From Penium margaritaceum (taxonomy: Eukaryota > Streptophyta > Zygnematophyceae > Desmidiales > Peniaceae), in assembly GCA_023375785.1 (NCBI GenBank), contig SZWC01003551.1, forward strand, positions 11,537-74,808: a stretch of 63,272 nt of DNA. Reading direction: 5' to 3'. Positions 20,938 to 31,963 of the stretch are shown piece by piece (the stretch's first letter is position 1; each line of letters opens with the position of its first letter). The position numbers were made by a program, and so were the translations under genes. The notes beneath the pieces were generated by a model, which was given only the letters and a program-made list of their open reading frames with translations, had not been told where the DNA came from and did not search any database.

Positions 20938-21790
20938 TACTTCATGCCTGATCCTTCTGTTTCCACTAACTTCTTCCCTTACCCTGTTGAATCTACTTGC
21001 ACGTTTTGTGCTTACATCAATGATGAGCCAGAAATGCTCACCAATGAGGTTGGTTCGTACAATGCTGACCTTTCAAACGGCTGCTCTGTAAATCCCATTG
21101 TTTCCCATGATCTCATTCTCTGTCGCACCACTGTCACTGGCCAAGCTGTGCAAAGTGCACTGGCAGTGGAGCTCAATCAAATTCATGTGCGTGCACACAA
21201 GATAGTGTATGAGTATTGGACTTTTAGTCTACAACTTCTTTGTGACCTCCGTAAGGTTGTCCCTGGTCAACCCTCTGCCTGATTCTCCACCGTCACCACT
21301 TCCATCCCTAAACTTTCTGGCCTCTATCTTCATGTTTCTGCTATTGAGCTTGAGCTCCTTGCTCCTGAGCCCATTTCCATTACTGTAACTACTGGCGTTG
21401 GCGCACTGTACAAGTCTACAGCTGCTTGCCTCACCGATTGGTGGAGATATGTGTGGAACAATCTCAACCAACGTTCTACCCTTGCTACTTTTATCCCTGA
21501 TCTCCCTTCCTCATCCTCTATCTCCTTATCCACCATCACTAGCTCCTCCTCCTCAGTTGGTGGTACCCATGGCGCACTTAGTGCAGGATGTGGGCGTGGT
21601 GGTGGCAGAAGTAGAGAGAGCTTTTGAGATGGGAGGGAGGGGGTTGCGGTGGCAAAGGGCATGGTGCCACCATGCCCTCCTCTTCCTCCTCTTCTATCAC
21701 CATCTCGTAACGGTGGGCAAACAAGGCACTCTACCTGGTTTTCCCACTCAAAGTTCCCACACCAGCCCGATGATGTTAGCCTAGCAGCAG
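20938..21790 (+). pseudogene. E2 Gag
   Basis: A 113-codon open stretch (20944-21282) reads NFFPYPVESTCTFCAYIND, then LCRTTVTGQAVQSALAVELN and VYEYWTFSLQLLCDLRKVV. The TGQAVQSAL block matches E4 FTGQATQSALTVQFN and E3 MSMRAHEIADAYWARSLYLL, so this is the central Gag helix domain of the family. A Gly/Arg-rich basic segment (GCGRGGGRSRES) near 21600 precedes the missing zinc knuckle. Confidence 0.7.
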
Positions 21791-22799
21791 CCATGCATGC
21801 AGCCCAGCATGTTGGGCATAGACCACCAAAGCCACCGGAATTCCCACCAGTGTCTCTTCCACCTCTCCCATTGGGTCCTTCCGATCTTCCACTTCTACTG
21901 GTTCTTCATCCAAAAACCCCAAGGCATGCCAGATTTATCATCTGGCTGCCCTTCTGTCGGGAACCACTGGCTGTGGCTGGATTCTTCCCCTGGCCAGCCT
22001 GCCTACTATGCCTTCTATGCACATCCCCTTTGGCTCCACGATGGTGACCGCCATCGTGGTGACTACTTTCACTGTGGTCATCGTGACGACCGCCATGCTG
22101 CAGAACGCAACCTGGAGAAGATCGTCACCAACCTCCATGTTTGTGATAAGGGAGGGGGGAGTGATGTGGGCATGTCTCCTCCTCATGCATGCCAGGCGGA
22201 TGGGGAATTACGATGTGCTTTTTCTGGGGTTGTTCAGGGGACACTGTTTTTTTATGTTCCTTGGATTCAGCACTGGCAGTCTGTTGCCTTGCTGCACCAT
22301 CCTGCCGCCTTTGGCCAGTCATCCCCTCCCCCCTTTATCACTACTTTTGTCTCTTTTGTTCTGCTTTCCGCACGCTCCTCTGGCTTTTGTCTCATTAACT
22401 CTGGCGATATGCATCACATGATGTTCTGCTGCTCTTTGTTCATCTTCCTGGGTCCTGTTGGCTCCTTTCACTTTTTTCACACTGGCTCGGGCCAGCTGCT
22501 GCCCGTCCAAGGCGTTGGTGTCGTGTGCTTTGTTGGCCCGGGAGAAGACCTTTTTCTTCCAGATGTGTACAATGTGCCTGATCCCAAAGTCAGCTTGCTG
22601 TCTGTTACCACCCTGGATCACCAGGGTATGGACAATTTCTCCTTCCGTGGTATTGGTACTGTCTTGTTACAGTCCTTTGGTTGCATCGTCCTCCATGGTC
22701 TTTCTTGCAATCGTCTATTCCACATTCCTTGGTCCCTTCCACTGTCTACCGCTCTTTTTGTTCTGGTTCAATGTTGGACCGTCTCTGTCCTCTGAGTAA
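21791..22799 (+). pseudogene. E2 protease region
   Basis: A 332-codon open frame (21797-22795) carries CLINSGDMHHMM at about 22390-22425 for the family motif WILDSGATHHMT: the catalytic Asp is Asn and Ala is Asp, so the protease is inactive. The frame continues TGSGQLLPVQGVGVVCFVGP, FLPDVYNVPDPKVSLLSVTT and DHQGMDNFSFRGIGT, each aligned with E4. It is the longest clean piece of E2. Confidence 0.8.
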
Positions 22800-23620
22800 A
22801 CCATATCTTCTGCACTGCCACATGTATTGCATTGATTCTGCTATCATTGACAATCTGCAGTGCATTCGCCCGGCCCACGATCTTGACCCTACTTCCAACT
22901 GCCTCGACTGTGCTCAAGGCAAGATTCACATGACTCTCTTATCCCCATCGCACCACGTCACTTCCTTTCCCCTAGACCTTGTGCATGCTAATGTCATGGG
23001 TTCTCTTCCCCATGAATGTCCTTGTTGGAATTGGATGCTAAGTGTTTGATCTCATTGATGACTTCTATCGCTTTTGTTGGATCTTTGCACTGTGCAACAA
23101 GAGAGATGTGAATGATGTTTTCGAAGAATGACTTCCCTAGATTGAATTCTCTTGCCAATGCCAGCTGTAGGTTTCTTGCTCAAAACATGGTGGTGAATTC
23201 TTTGGTTCCACCTCTTGTTCCCTCACACCTTGTGGCATGCGTATGGAATCATCTCCCTACACACCCAAACGAAATAGTATTTCTGAACTTCGGAATCGCA
23301 CAATTGATGGTGTCCAGTCCCTTCTGTTTGATTCCGGGCTCTTGACCTTGGTGTGGAACCGTGATCCCAACTGTCCACTCCCTCACAACTTTACCCTTAT
23401 GAACGTTGGCACAGTTGCTAGGTGATAACTTGCCTCGTTTGTGTCAGGGGCTGTGTTGCCACTGATTGGCCTCCCAATGATCTCCAGAAGGAAAACTTGT
23501 CCAGTTGTGGTTATCTTTGTGTCTTTCTTGGCGTCTTGGCCCAATCCAAGGCGTGAGAATTCTTGAATCTCTCTTGTCGTCGTGTCATTTAGTCTCACGG
23601 TGCTCTCTTCTTTGAGTCCA
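22800..23620 (+). pseudogene. E2 integrase relic
   Basis: CLDCAQGKIHMTLLS is the second half of the zinc module. LVHANVMGSLPHE has Asn for the first catalytic Asp (E4: VHADVMGPLPHD). The remaining core is read only in pieces (YTPKRNSISELRNRTIDGV near 23250, with NSISEL in place of NGVSEH). Frameshifts near 23040 and 23120. Confidence 0.75.
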
Positions 23621-25800
23621 TTTTTTTGTACGCTCTTGATAGTCTAGAATCTATCAACATCCTCATCCCTCTTGCTCATTTTGTGGGGGTTTCTCTCCTA
23701 CTGTTATTCCTCTTGCCTCCACTGACCAGGGCAACAGTGTCCCAACCACTGCTGATGACACCGTCGGGGATTCATCTGCGTCCTCTACCTCTAGCCCTTC
23801 CTCATGTTACTCCCCTTCCATCTTGTCATTATGGTATGCCTCAAACCTCACTTTCTTTGTTCATGCCCCTTTTTTCCTCCTCCTATCATACCCGAGGTCT
23901 CCCAGTCTCCTACTTCTGAGTCTTTGCCTGCTACGCAATAACCGGCTGCCTCCCAACCCCATGTTGGTCAGTCTCTACCTGGTCCACAGTCGCTTGCTGG
24001 CCCATTCTTGCCACCACTCAAGGATACACTTGAGGAAGCTGGCTTTGTACTGCTTCCTCACATAGTGGTGTGATACAGGGCTTCAAGCTCTGGCTATCAG
24101 CAGCACAACATATGACGGGCTTGGGGTCAGCGTCATGCATCCTGGCACTTCACTTGTGTACTCCCTCATTTCCATGGAATTCCACTGTGCTATTGACAGC
24201 TAAGTGGCTGGCTACGTCACTGCATTCTTTTTCGCCAGTGGCCTGTATCCCTTAGGACCTGAGCCCACTACAGTCCGTGAGGCTCGTGAGGCCATAAATG
24301 CCCCTTTCTGGATGACCTCCACGTAGAAAAAAATAAATCTTCACTGCATGAGCATGGTGTGGTCAACTTGCCGCCTGGTTTTAGATAAGTCTCTGACTGT
24401 TGAGCCTTCTGGTACAAGTTAAAGCTTGTCAAAAGGTTCTCTCAAATCCCTGGTATTGACTTCAACGAGACGTCTGCACAGGTTGGTTTCTCTACCTGTG
24501 CACGTGCGCTCCTCAGTCTTGTTGCACACCATGATTGGAAGATTGAGCAATTGGATGTGACTAATGCCTTCTTCCATGACACCTTGGATGATGATATCTA
24601 CATTGTGCAGCCACTCCAATTTACCGATGGCAGCAACAAGGCGTGGCGACCTTGTATGACCTTGTGTTGCCACAAGCTCACTAGTGGAACATAGAAATCC
24701 TTGAGAAAGGGGGATTATGGCATTCTCCTATTCTTTCCATCCCTGTCCATGATCTTCTCATCACCTCTCCAACTCCCTATACTATCTAGTTAGTGACATC
24801 CCTCTTGCATTATGTCTACAAAATGAAGGACCCCGGTCCAGCCAGAGCTTTCCTTAGTACGGATCTGGAGCATGACCACCTTAACCGGACTCTGCATGTG
24901 CATTAGGTAGCCTAAGGGAGCGTATTCCCCCTCTACTTGATGTAGTTCCCACTGCCTCTACGCCAATTATCCCGGCCGGTCAACTTCCTCTAATGGAATC
25001 TGACGTGTCCCAGTGGGAGGGGGAGGTTGACGTTTTCTTCAAATCATTGGTTACTTCATATACATTGCAACAACGACACGGGCTGAAGTCCCATGTGTTG
25101 TAAACTACCTGGTGCAGTTCTCCCAGCGTCCATGCAAGCGCTATCTTGAGGATGCTCTTCTTATGATGTGTTGCGCTCTGTCTACTACACATTTTAGGCT
25201 ATGCTACAGAGAACAACCCTCAAACATTATTGACAGGTACACATGCAATGACTTGACACATGATGTCGATGCTTGTAGTCCCTCAGGTTACATATTCATG
25301 GTCGGAGGCACTGCTATGTAATAGAAGAGTAGAAAACAGGGATGTGTTGCGGGTAGCTCCAGTAAATCCAAGTATTCCACTCTCAACTGAGGCATGTGCG
25401 AGATGGTTTGGTTGTGCCGCCTGTTGCAACAACTGCGTGTTCCCATTAACTGCATCACCCTATGTTGCGACAACCAAAGCACAAATATCATTGTATAAAG
25501 CCATGGTATGTACCATTCTCGCACCAAGCAGATCAATGTAAAACAACCCATTTACAAGGTGGACGGCCGCGTGTCCACAGTCTGCGACCATCAAAGCGCT
25601 GTCGCAGCAAGCCGACTTCTTGACCAAAGGTCTGAATTTTGATGTGTGAAAAATTGTTGTGCATGCAGTTCACCGGTCATGTGCATCCTCTGCACCAGAT
25701 TGATCTCATAGCCTTTTCTCATTTCTTGCTGCTGTGCCATGTACATTGCTCTCACCTGTGCCACATCCTTTGTGCTGTGTGTCATGTTTGCTTTTCTATG
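23621..25800 (+). pseudogene. E2 RT and RNase H relic
   Basis: 23621-24360 is a Pro/Ser-rich linker with no domain. Then fragments of the RT: a DWKIEQLDVTNAFFHDTLDDD block near 24540 with the first catalytic Asp intact, KMKDPGPARAFLSTDLEHD near 24825. RNase H: TTTRAEVPCVVNYLVQFSQ near 25075, CSPSGYIFMVGGTAM (25275-25318) followed by two stops, CRLLQQLRVPIN and CCDNQSTNII. Dead. Confidence 0.8.
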
Positions 25801-25813
25801 AGCAAGGGAGTGG

Positions 25814-25875
25814 TGCTGGTATTGCTACACAAGTGCTTACCTTCCAATACATTTGTTGCTTTCTACTTATCTCAC

Positions 25876-25914
<39 letters not shown>

Positions 25915-26100
25915 CNNNNNNNNNNNNNNNNNNNNNNNNNNNNNNNNNNNNNNNNNNNNNNNNNNNNNNNNNNNNNNNNNNNNNNNNNNNNNNNNNNNNN
26001 NNNNNNNNNNNNNNNNNNNNNNNNNNNNNNNNNNNNNNNNNNNNNNNNNNNNNNNNNNNNNNNNNNNNNNNNNNNNNNNNNNNNNNNNNNNNNNNNNNNN

Positions 26101-26137
<37 letters not shown>

Positions 26138-26450
26138 CTCTGCAAGAGAGTGAACCAACATGACTGCAACACACACCGAGTGGTCTCTAGAGGCAACAAC
26201 AGTTTCGAGCATGATGGACGCTCTGCTGTCAATGCCTCGGCCATTCACTTGGCCATAGTCTTGTTCCAATGGGCCGACTAACATCTCTCTTAAATCTCTA
26301 GCTTGTGATGCTTGCTTAGTTGCTGACAACTAGTTGGCGTGCCCACAAACACTTTCGGATGATGTGGGTTGGTTTCTGCATGCCTGGTTGGTTTTGTGGT
26401 TGCATATGATTAGTTGCCGGATGCTGATCCTGCTGGGGTCATGCTAATTT
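25814..26450 (+). repeat. 3' LTR of E2, with gap
   Basis: Starts TGCTGGTATTGC after the purine run AGCAAGGGAGTGG (25801-25813). It contains a (CA)n array flanking the N gap 25916-26100, then GAGTGAACCAACATG and ATGGGCCGACTAA blocks matching the 5' LTR. Right end approximate. Confidence 0.75.
25880..26136. repeat. (CA)n microsatellite spanning an assembly gap
   Basis: CA dinucleotides at 25880-25911 and 26101-26136 flank 185 N (25916-26100). The true array length is unknown. Confidence 0.95.
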
Positions 26451-27045
26451 TTCCAGCATCAGCCACTCTCATCTAACTTCACAAGAACTGGCTTGCCCCA
26501 GAGGTGGAAGCGTGGCTAATCTCCAAGTCGTGCCTGTTAAACCCAGACCGTCTTCAGGATACCCCCAATTTTTTTCTTATCATCAGGTAGCCCAATAATT
26601 TAAATGATCACCAGGTTACATCTTAGCTTATCACTAGGTTGCCCCTATGATTGAGAGCAACCTGGAAATACCTTGTCCCTTGTAGGACTTGTGTTTGGAC
26701 GTCCATTTTTTCTCACTTGAACAAGAGCGAGGAAATGGACAGGCATCCCCACGTGGGCCTTCTCTCCAGTCATGCAAAATCTGCACTTTGAAGTGGGAAT
26801 TCCCTCAAAGAGCGCTTGCGGTTGGTCGAGCGACAGTCAACGACTGTCCCTCTTTTGACCGCTGGAGAAAAGAGAACCGGTCCGTGAAGGTTTTTTTCCC
26901 CCACATTGATTTAGAACTGATTGAGGACTTATTAACAACCATTACAGAAGTATCCAGGAGAAGTAAAAATTTCTGGAATTCGAAATGATCCTAACTATTT
27001 TCCTTCTGAATATTTGCGGAATTAAGGCAAGTAATTTAAAATAGG
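26451..27045. other. Spacer, no gene seen
   Basis: A weak three-fold motif (ATCATCAGGTAGCCC, ATCACCAGGTTAC, ATCACTAGGTTGCCC) occurs at about 26580-26645. A 99-codon open frame at 26689 shows no domain. Nothing else is supported. Confidence 0.4.
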
Positions 27046-27695
27046 TGTAGGTATTCACCGCGTACCTTCTTAAACTGCTTAGCATGCATGCAAGCGAGGT
27101 GTGTCCGCAGAAACCATGGACACGGCAAGCTCAAAGACTTAAGAGAATGCTTAAGAGGTAAGCCGGGAGCGAACAAGTGAAGTCAGTGATGCGATAGCAA
27201 TGTGCTAGTAACCGGTCGACCGGGCCACCCACGCAAAACCCTCAACTTCAGGGTCGAACTGAACAATTTGGCGGTGTGCCGCCGGTGGTTTTCTCACCCT
27301 TTGGCAGAAGCGACGGTGTGGCCTCGCAGGATCAGCAACCTGACACATTGCACCAACCGCCTTATCTAAACAAACATACCTAGAATACAGATAGCCACAT
27401 CGGCCACGAGCAAATGTGGATGCATGTCTCCATTTGTGAGATACTCCGATGTTTGATTATCAGATATTTATCACATCATGCTGATACTAGTAGTTCTGCT
27501 CTCTGCCATTACTGAGCGTGGGAATGCTCGCGCCAATGTTGCACCCGGCTGAGACACCAGGGATGCATGGTCCACCAGGGATGCAAGGATATATGTGCCT
27601 TGAGCTTCATCTCAGTTTAGTCACCTGCAGTGACAGCTTGTGTGTGTGGGACTGATTCAAGAGGTCACTTACATTTCGTGTAGCCAAAACTAACA
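27046..27695 (-). repeat. 3' LTR of E5
   Basis: On the minus strand it starts TGTTAGTTTTGGC directly after the purine-rich AATGAGGGAG and ends CCTACA. It aligns over its whole length with the E3 5' LTR (31964-32583): CCATGCATCCCTGGTGTCTCA, CGGAGTATCTCACA, GATGTGGCTAT and TTGTTCGCTCCC blocks are in order. It contains a tRNA-like block. Confidence 0.85.
27245..27312 (-). promoter_or_regulatory. tRNA-like block with paired T-arm in the E5 LTR
   Basis: TTCAG-TTCGACC-CTGAA (complement 27247-27263) is a perfect 5-bp stem with a 7-nt T-loop and contains the B-box GTTCGACCC. Upstream lies GGTGAGAAAACCACC and a perfect GGCGG-CACA-CCGCC stem. In E3 the T-stem is TCCGG/CCGGG, so paired positions differ on both sides. 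Confidence 0.6.
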
Positions 27696-27760
27696 CTCCC
27701 TCATTGCCCACAGAAAAACACCCCACACACACATAAGGGCAAAAACATCATGTAACCAAG

Positions 27761-28045
27761 TCACTGACACAACGACTGACGGAATGCATGCACATCAACC
27801 CGGGACATCACGAGCAGACCAACAGCATACACAGTTGCTTTGAAGATTCCACTGCTGAGAGCCTTGGTGAGGAAGTCTGCATGCTGTTGACGAGTACCAA
27901 CTGAGAAAACCTGAACTTCCCCGACAGAAATGTGGTCGCAAACAAAATGATGCTCAATTTTGACGTGCTTAGTGCGATAGTGATGCATGCCATCAAGCTC
28001 GGTCGATGTTCTAGAAGCGCCACGCTTCGGAAATGGCGGAAACAC
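27761..28045 (-). pseudogene. E5 RNase H C-terminus
   Basis: 95 codons on the minus strand: TELDGMHHYRTKHVKIEHHF, then VFSVGTRQQHADFLTKALSS, aligned with E4 (DGMHHTCTKKINVEHHF, QQCVDFLTKALSS). This is the last part of pol, with the conserved HHF and DFLTKAL. It is followed on the same strand by a purine run and the LTR, as expected. The upstream part of the element is missing. Confidence 0.88.
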
Positions 28046-28350
28046 CTATGAAGGTGCAGACACCTGCACGGGGGCTAAGCTTGCCATCGCGAAGATCCTC
28101 TGGGAGCCAAACGGCAGCGATACAGTGCCCGACATGAGCAAGACAAAGATGAGCACGACGACTAAACCAGCGCTCAAAGGGTGTGACATTACGGAAGAGA
28201 AGAGCGGGGGGAGGTTAGACGTACTAAGAAGAGTAAGGATACCATCAGCAAACGTTTGGTTCTAGTGTTCTGAGATATTGCTTTTTGGGGATGTGTAGGG
28301 TGCTAAGGGCTCCATACACACCCTGTAAAATGTGAAGAATCAGGTACTAG
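28046..28350. other. Spacer between E5 and D, origin unknown
   Basis: A 92-codon plus-strand frame (27987-28265) overlaps E5 and is Lys/Thr-rich at its end (DMSKTKMSTTTKPALKG). I do not recognise it and it has no partner elsewhere in the window. It may be pre-insertion DNA. Confidence 0.3.
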
Positions 28351-29003
28351 TGTTAGCTACTAAGCTAACCACCTCTGGCAGAGAAGCCACAAAACTGATA
28401 AGCTCACAAATGTTTTAAGGCCTTCTTCCTTTGTTGACATGTGTAATGCACCCCGAACTTAATCAGGCATACACTTCATCTTCAAGAGTACTAACGCCTT
28501 AGCAATACATCTCAAGGAGAGCTTGAGTTGTCAATATGCAAGAGAGCATCAAGCAAGGATTAATTGATCAACATGCAAGACAAGTCCTTTTATAGTTGTC
28601 TGTCCAGTCCTAGAACTCAAAAGCACATTCCTGGAAAGTGGCCAGAACCAACCACATCACAAAAATACTTGCACTGTGGGCTTGACACATAAGCATCCTA
28701 GTGTCAAGGTGACAGACCAACCATGTAGCGTCCAAGAAGCTACAGAATTTCTTTCTTGGAAGCTTCCATAGCAAACAAGATGTGCATGGGGCCAGGATCA
28801 AACTCATGACCTCACACTTGGCCAAATCAACAAAACGGCCAAGGTAACCACTCACCCACATGGTGTACTCACAGGTCATATCTCACACAACACAGAGAAA
28901 AGTTGAGTCACTCTACAAAGGATCCAGGGGTCATACCTCCAGAAGGGGCAGAGCATTCCTAATCCATCCTACAACACTGATGAAGGGTCAAAAACATTCA
29001 ACA
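28351..29003 (-). repeat. 3' LTR of copia element D
   Basis: 653 bp, minus-strand start TGTTGAATG (29003), end CTAACA (28351). It aligns along its length with the C LTRs and the F LTR. A TATAAAAGGAC promoter-like element and a tRNA-like block (complement 28785-28860, B-box weakened to GTTTGATCC) are present. Confidence 0.92.
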
Positions 29004-29029
29004 AATGTCTCCCTTCCACCTTGCGTCAA

Positions 29030-29611
29030 TGACCATCATCATTCGTCATCACTTGCATTGACCATGCCGATACCTTGCCTATCCACCTGGTGGAGATCCT
29101 TGTCCAGTGGCTTTGTAAGCATGTCAGCTCGGTTCAACTTGGTTCCAAATACTCAAGCTCCACTATCTGTTTGTAGACCAAGTCTCGAGCATAGTGGTAG
29201 CAAATATCGATGTGCTTTGTGCACCTGGGCAGGACAGGATTCTTGAACATGTCCATAACGCTCATGTTGTCAATCTTGATGACCGTCACCGTTGCCTGTG
29301 GTGCCTTCATTGCAGATGGCAAGCTTTGTAGCCACTGCATCTCTTTACATACCTCAGCCAAGGCAATGTACCCAGCTTCAGCTGTCGATAGAGAGACACA
29401 TTCGTGCTTGCGACTTGCCCGACTGACTGCATCTCCATTCAACATACACACGAAGCCGGAGGTACATTTTCTGTCATTGATGTTCCTTCCCCAATCAGTA
29501 TCGGTCTAGCACATGAGGCGAAGTGACGCGGGTCTAGCAATGCCTCCAAACTGGAGCCCCACGTGCCGCGTCCCCTGAAGGTAGTGCATGATGTGCTTCA
29601 CGGCCTGTCAA
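29030..29611 (-). pseudogene. Element D RNase H fragment
   Basis: Minus-strand RNase H of a C/F-type copia pol: HYLQGTRHVGLQFGG, then TDTDWGRNINDRKCTSGFVC, SLSTAEAGYIALAEV, IKIDNMSVMD and TKHIDICYHYARDL. At 29506-29508 the codon is TAG where element C has CAG (34211-34213). A frameshift follows in VELEYLEPS. The element is cut at 29611, where the purine tract region starts, so only the last 190 codons remain. Confidence 0.9.
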
Positions 29612-30029
29612 GAGGGTTCGGAAGATCTGAACCTACACGGAGAGCTTGGATTATCCGAGGGGTGCTGGAGGGGACCTTGTCGGAATCATTTCTTTTCCTG
29701 ACAGTAGGGAGGAGGAAGAGGTGGTGAAGGGCTTGAAGGAGGTGCAGGCGGCTGAAGGGGAGGGGGTGGTGCAAGGAGGAGGATGGGGGGTGCATGGTAG
29801 GAGGCTGCGGACGGGAAGGAGAGGGTGGAGGAGGAGGGAGGGGGGAGGAGATGGTTGTGGAGGGCAAGGGGTTGGTGGAGGGTGAGTGAGGAGGCAGATG
29901 AGGGAGAGAGAATGGGAATGGTGGTGGGGGAGGAGGACGAGATAGAGGGGGTGAGGAAGCCGCGTGGGGAGAGAGGGGGGAGGGGGAGGAGGAGGAGGAG
30001 GTGGTAAAGGGCTTGGGAGAGGGGGGCAG
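29612..30029. repeat. Purine-rich tract, left part
   Basis: After about 80 bp of mixed sequence, 29690-30029 is almost all G and A (GGAGGAGGGAGGGGGG-type). Long Gly/Arg or Pro/Ser frames here are compositional. It continues after the solo LTR at 31014. Confidence 0.9.
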
Positions 30030-31008
30030 TGTTGAAAAAAAATTGCCCCTCCGCATGCCCAAGTGCAGCGTGGGGAGGCGCCGACGAGCCGCCAGAAAGT
30101 GATAATGCCTCTCCAGAGGATCTGGGGACTCGAAAATTGCTCTGATCCTAAAATGGAGGATTTCCACTTTAATTTGATAAGATGTTGAATCCGGTGAAAG
30201 TTGTTTCGCCGGAATCGGACAAGTATCGAGGGAGATATGGCCTTCCAAAGTTGGGGTGTGTGCAGCGGCTCTGGGAGCCGGCTGCGACTCGAAATCCGGT
30301 CGATAGTCGACCGGATCGAGTAACAAAAATACCATCTGGAGAAAATGCTCCGATAGGCCTGCCGAGGCGTCCGGTGGATGATCCGCCTGATCATGTGGAT
30401 CATCCACCGGATCCAGTAGTGCAGGTTGTTACTGAGGGACTTAGCCAAAATCCTGGCTCAACGTCCGAAACTCAGTAGTATGTTTTGTTCTTCAGGGACT
30501 TGGTCAAAATTCTGACTGCAGGTCCATGGACAGGTTTCGAACCTCGTCACACCCCATCACCAAACACGACCCAAAAGTGGGTAGGGTACATGGAAACAGT
30601 GCAGGGGACCCCCACACCATGTGCAATGGGATATGCGCCTTGGGAAAGGCGCTTCACACGTGAACGAAGGCGCCACGGCGAGTGGCGGCGTCAGGCTTCT
30701 GTGGTGGGTGAGACCTGCGCTTCGGCAAGCATAACTTGAGCTACGCTTGGTCAAATTGTGCGCTGTTTAGTGCGTTGGAAAGCTCATGACTAGCCCTATA
30801 AATGTTGTAATCATGTCCATGTTCAAAAACTAATGCAAAACGACGTTATTCCCTTCGCAAACTGACTGTCTCTAAATTCTTGCTCACATAGCGTGAGGCG
30901 ACCAGAAAGCTCAGGCTCAGTCTCAGATTCGCCCAAAATGGTAGACGTGAACCACTAGAGACAATCAGAAAAATGTCGGGACCGCACCACGCGGATATCA
31001 TCCTGACA
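30030..31008 (+). repeat. Solo A-type LTR with TSD GGCAG
   Basis: 979 bp from TGTTGAAAAA to CATCCTGACA. It is flanked by GGCAG on both sides (30025-30029 and 31009-31013), a perfect 5-bp target-site duplication, and the purine tract continues on each side. No internal region is present, so it arose by LTR-LTR recombination or is a single-LTR insertion. TATA-like CCTATAAATG lies near 30795 and the block GTGCGTTGGAAAGCTC at 30770-30785. Confidence 0.92.
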
Positions 31009-31013
31009 GGCAG

Positions 31014-31205
31014 GTGGCAGAGTGGGAGGAGGAGGATATGGAGGAGGGAGGGGAGGCTGCGATGGGGGGCTGCGGATGGAGAAGGGAGGGTGGAGGAAGA
31101 GGAAGGGGGGGGTGGTTTTGGAGGGGAAGGAGGTGGTGGAGGGAGAGTGGGGAGGCGGCGGAAAGGGAGATGGGGTGGAGGAGGGGGAGGGGTGGAGCAT
31201 TTGGA
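31014..31205. repeat. Purine-rich tract, right part
   Basis: Continuation of the G/A tract interrupted by the solo LTR; GGGAGGAGGAGG and GGAAGGGGGGGG types. Gly/Trp/Arg-rich frames across it are not credible genes. Confidence 0.88.
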
Positions 31206-31223
31206 GAAGGGGGCAACACTTTT

Positions 31224-31467
31224 GGCGTGTCTGTCCCCTTGGCATTCTACACATGCCTGGCACCCTTGGCGCGTCTGGCACGCTAGGCGTGTTGAGCGCG
31301 TCGAGCGCCTGCTACTTTTTGCGCGTCTGGCGCGTGCGGTCCGTCTGTTGCGTACGGCCAGTCTGGCGCGCTTGGCGCTCCTGGCGCTCCCGGTGCGTCA
31401 GGCGCGCTTGGCTCGTCCTGCGTGTCCTACACGTCTGGCCCGTCCGGAGCGGCTAGCGTGGATCCTG
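31224..31467. repeat. 9-bp GC-rich minisatellite
   Basis: About 27 degenerate units of consensus near GGCGCGTCT; phase is kept across the array except for a 2-nt slip near 31320. Because 9 is three codons, every frame yields tripeptide periodicity (for example LARLAR, RVWRVR). It is far more CpG-rich than its surroundings. Confidence 0.88.
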
Positions 31468-31963
31468 AGGCGCAGACCGTGTGCCTCACGCGGAGCGTGG
31501 AGATCGGCAATAGAATCTGGCATATGCCCAACGGAGAATCATACCCGATTGTGGTATGATTTGGCTGGTGAAGGACATGTAGTCATTGCTTCCTTGCAAG
31601 ATCGCAATTGAATGATGTGGCTCGTGAAGAGTGGTGACAGAGAGAAAACACAAGGGAGGGAGAGCTAGCAATGCCATGCATTGGATAAGCCTCACTTAGG
31701 ACGAAGAGAAGTTGAGTGGTTGGTGGTGGAGGAGGGAGGGGTGGAGGGGGGGCTTAGCATAGTGAGCAAGCCCCACGTCGTTTACCATGCACAAGATGTG
31801 CCTGTTACCACGGGCAGAGTTCTAATGTGTACCCATGCTCGCACAACTATCTTCAACTTGCCCCATTCTGAGGATTCTCTACTAATCGTTTCCATTCTCC
31901 ATTTTTGGGAAATTTCCTCCAAAATGCCCACCCAAGATGAAATTTAATCACTATTGCCCCTAT
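31468..31963. other. Spacer, no gene seen
   Basis: A short purine-rich run at 31705-31755. I see no domain, LTR or RNA here. The right edge is the start of the E3 5' LTR. Confidence 0.4.

Larger units (their letters stand above)
19497..26450 (+). mobile_element. Family E copia copy E2
   Basis: 5' LTR starting at 19497, Gag, protease, integrase, RT and RNase H fragments in order on the plus strand, a PPT at 25801-25813 and a 3' LTR from 25814. The LTRs share TG(T/C)TGGTATTG(G/C)TACAC starts and a block AGTGAACCAACATG (19581 and 26148). An assembly gap lies inside the 3' LTR. The copy is heavily decayed. Confidence 0.85.

Noticed and set aside
25639..26329. His-Thr and Cys-Val repeat proteins across the N gap
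   Set aside because: They are (CA)n translated through unknown bases.
27987..28265. 92-codon ORF as a host gene
   Set aside because: It overlaps the E5 RNase H on the other strand and shows no recognisable domain or exon signals.
29598..30448. 265-269-codon Pro/Ser-rich minus-strand frames
   Set aside because: They translate the purine tract backwards and run into the solo LTR.
30973..31611. 212-codon Arg/Leu-rich protein
   Set aside because: Built from the purine tract and the 9-bp minisatellite; periodicity is that of the repeat.
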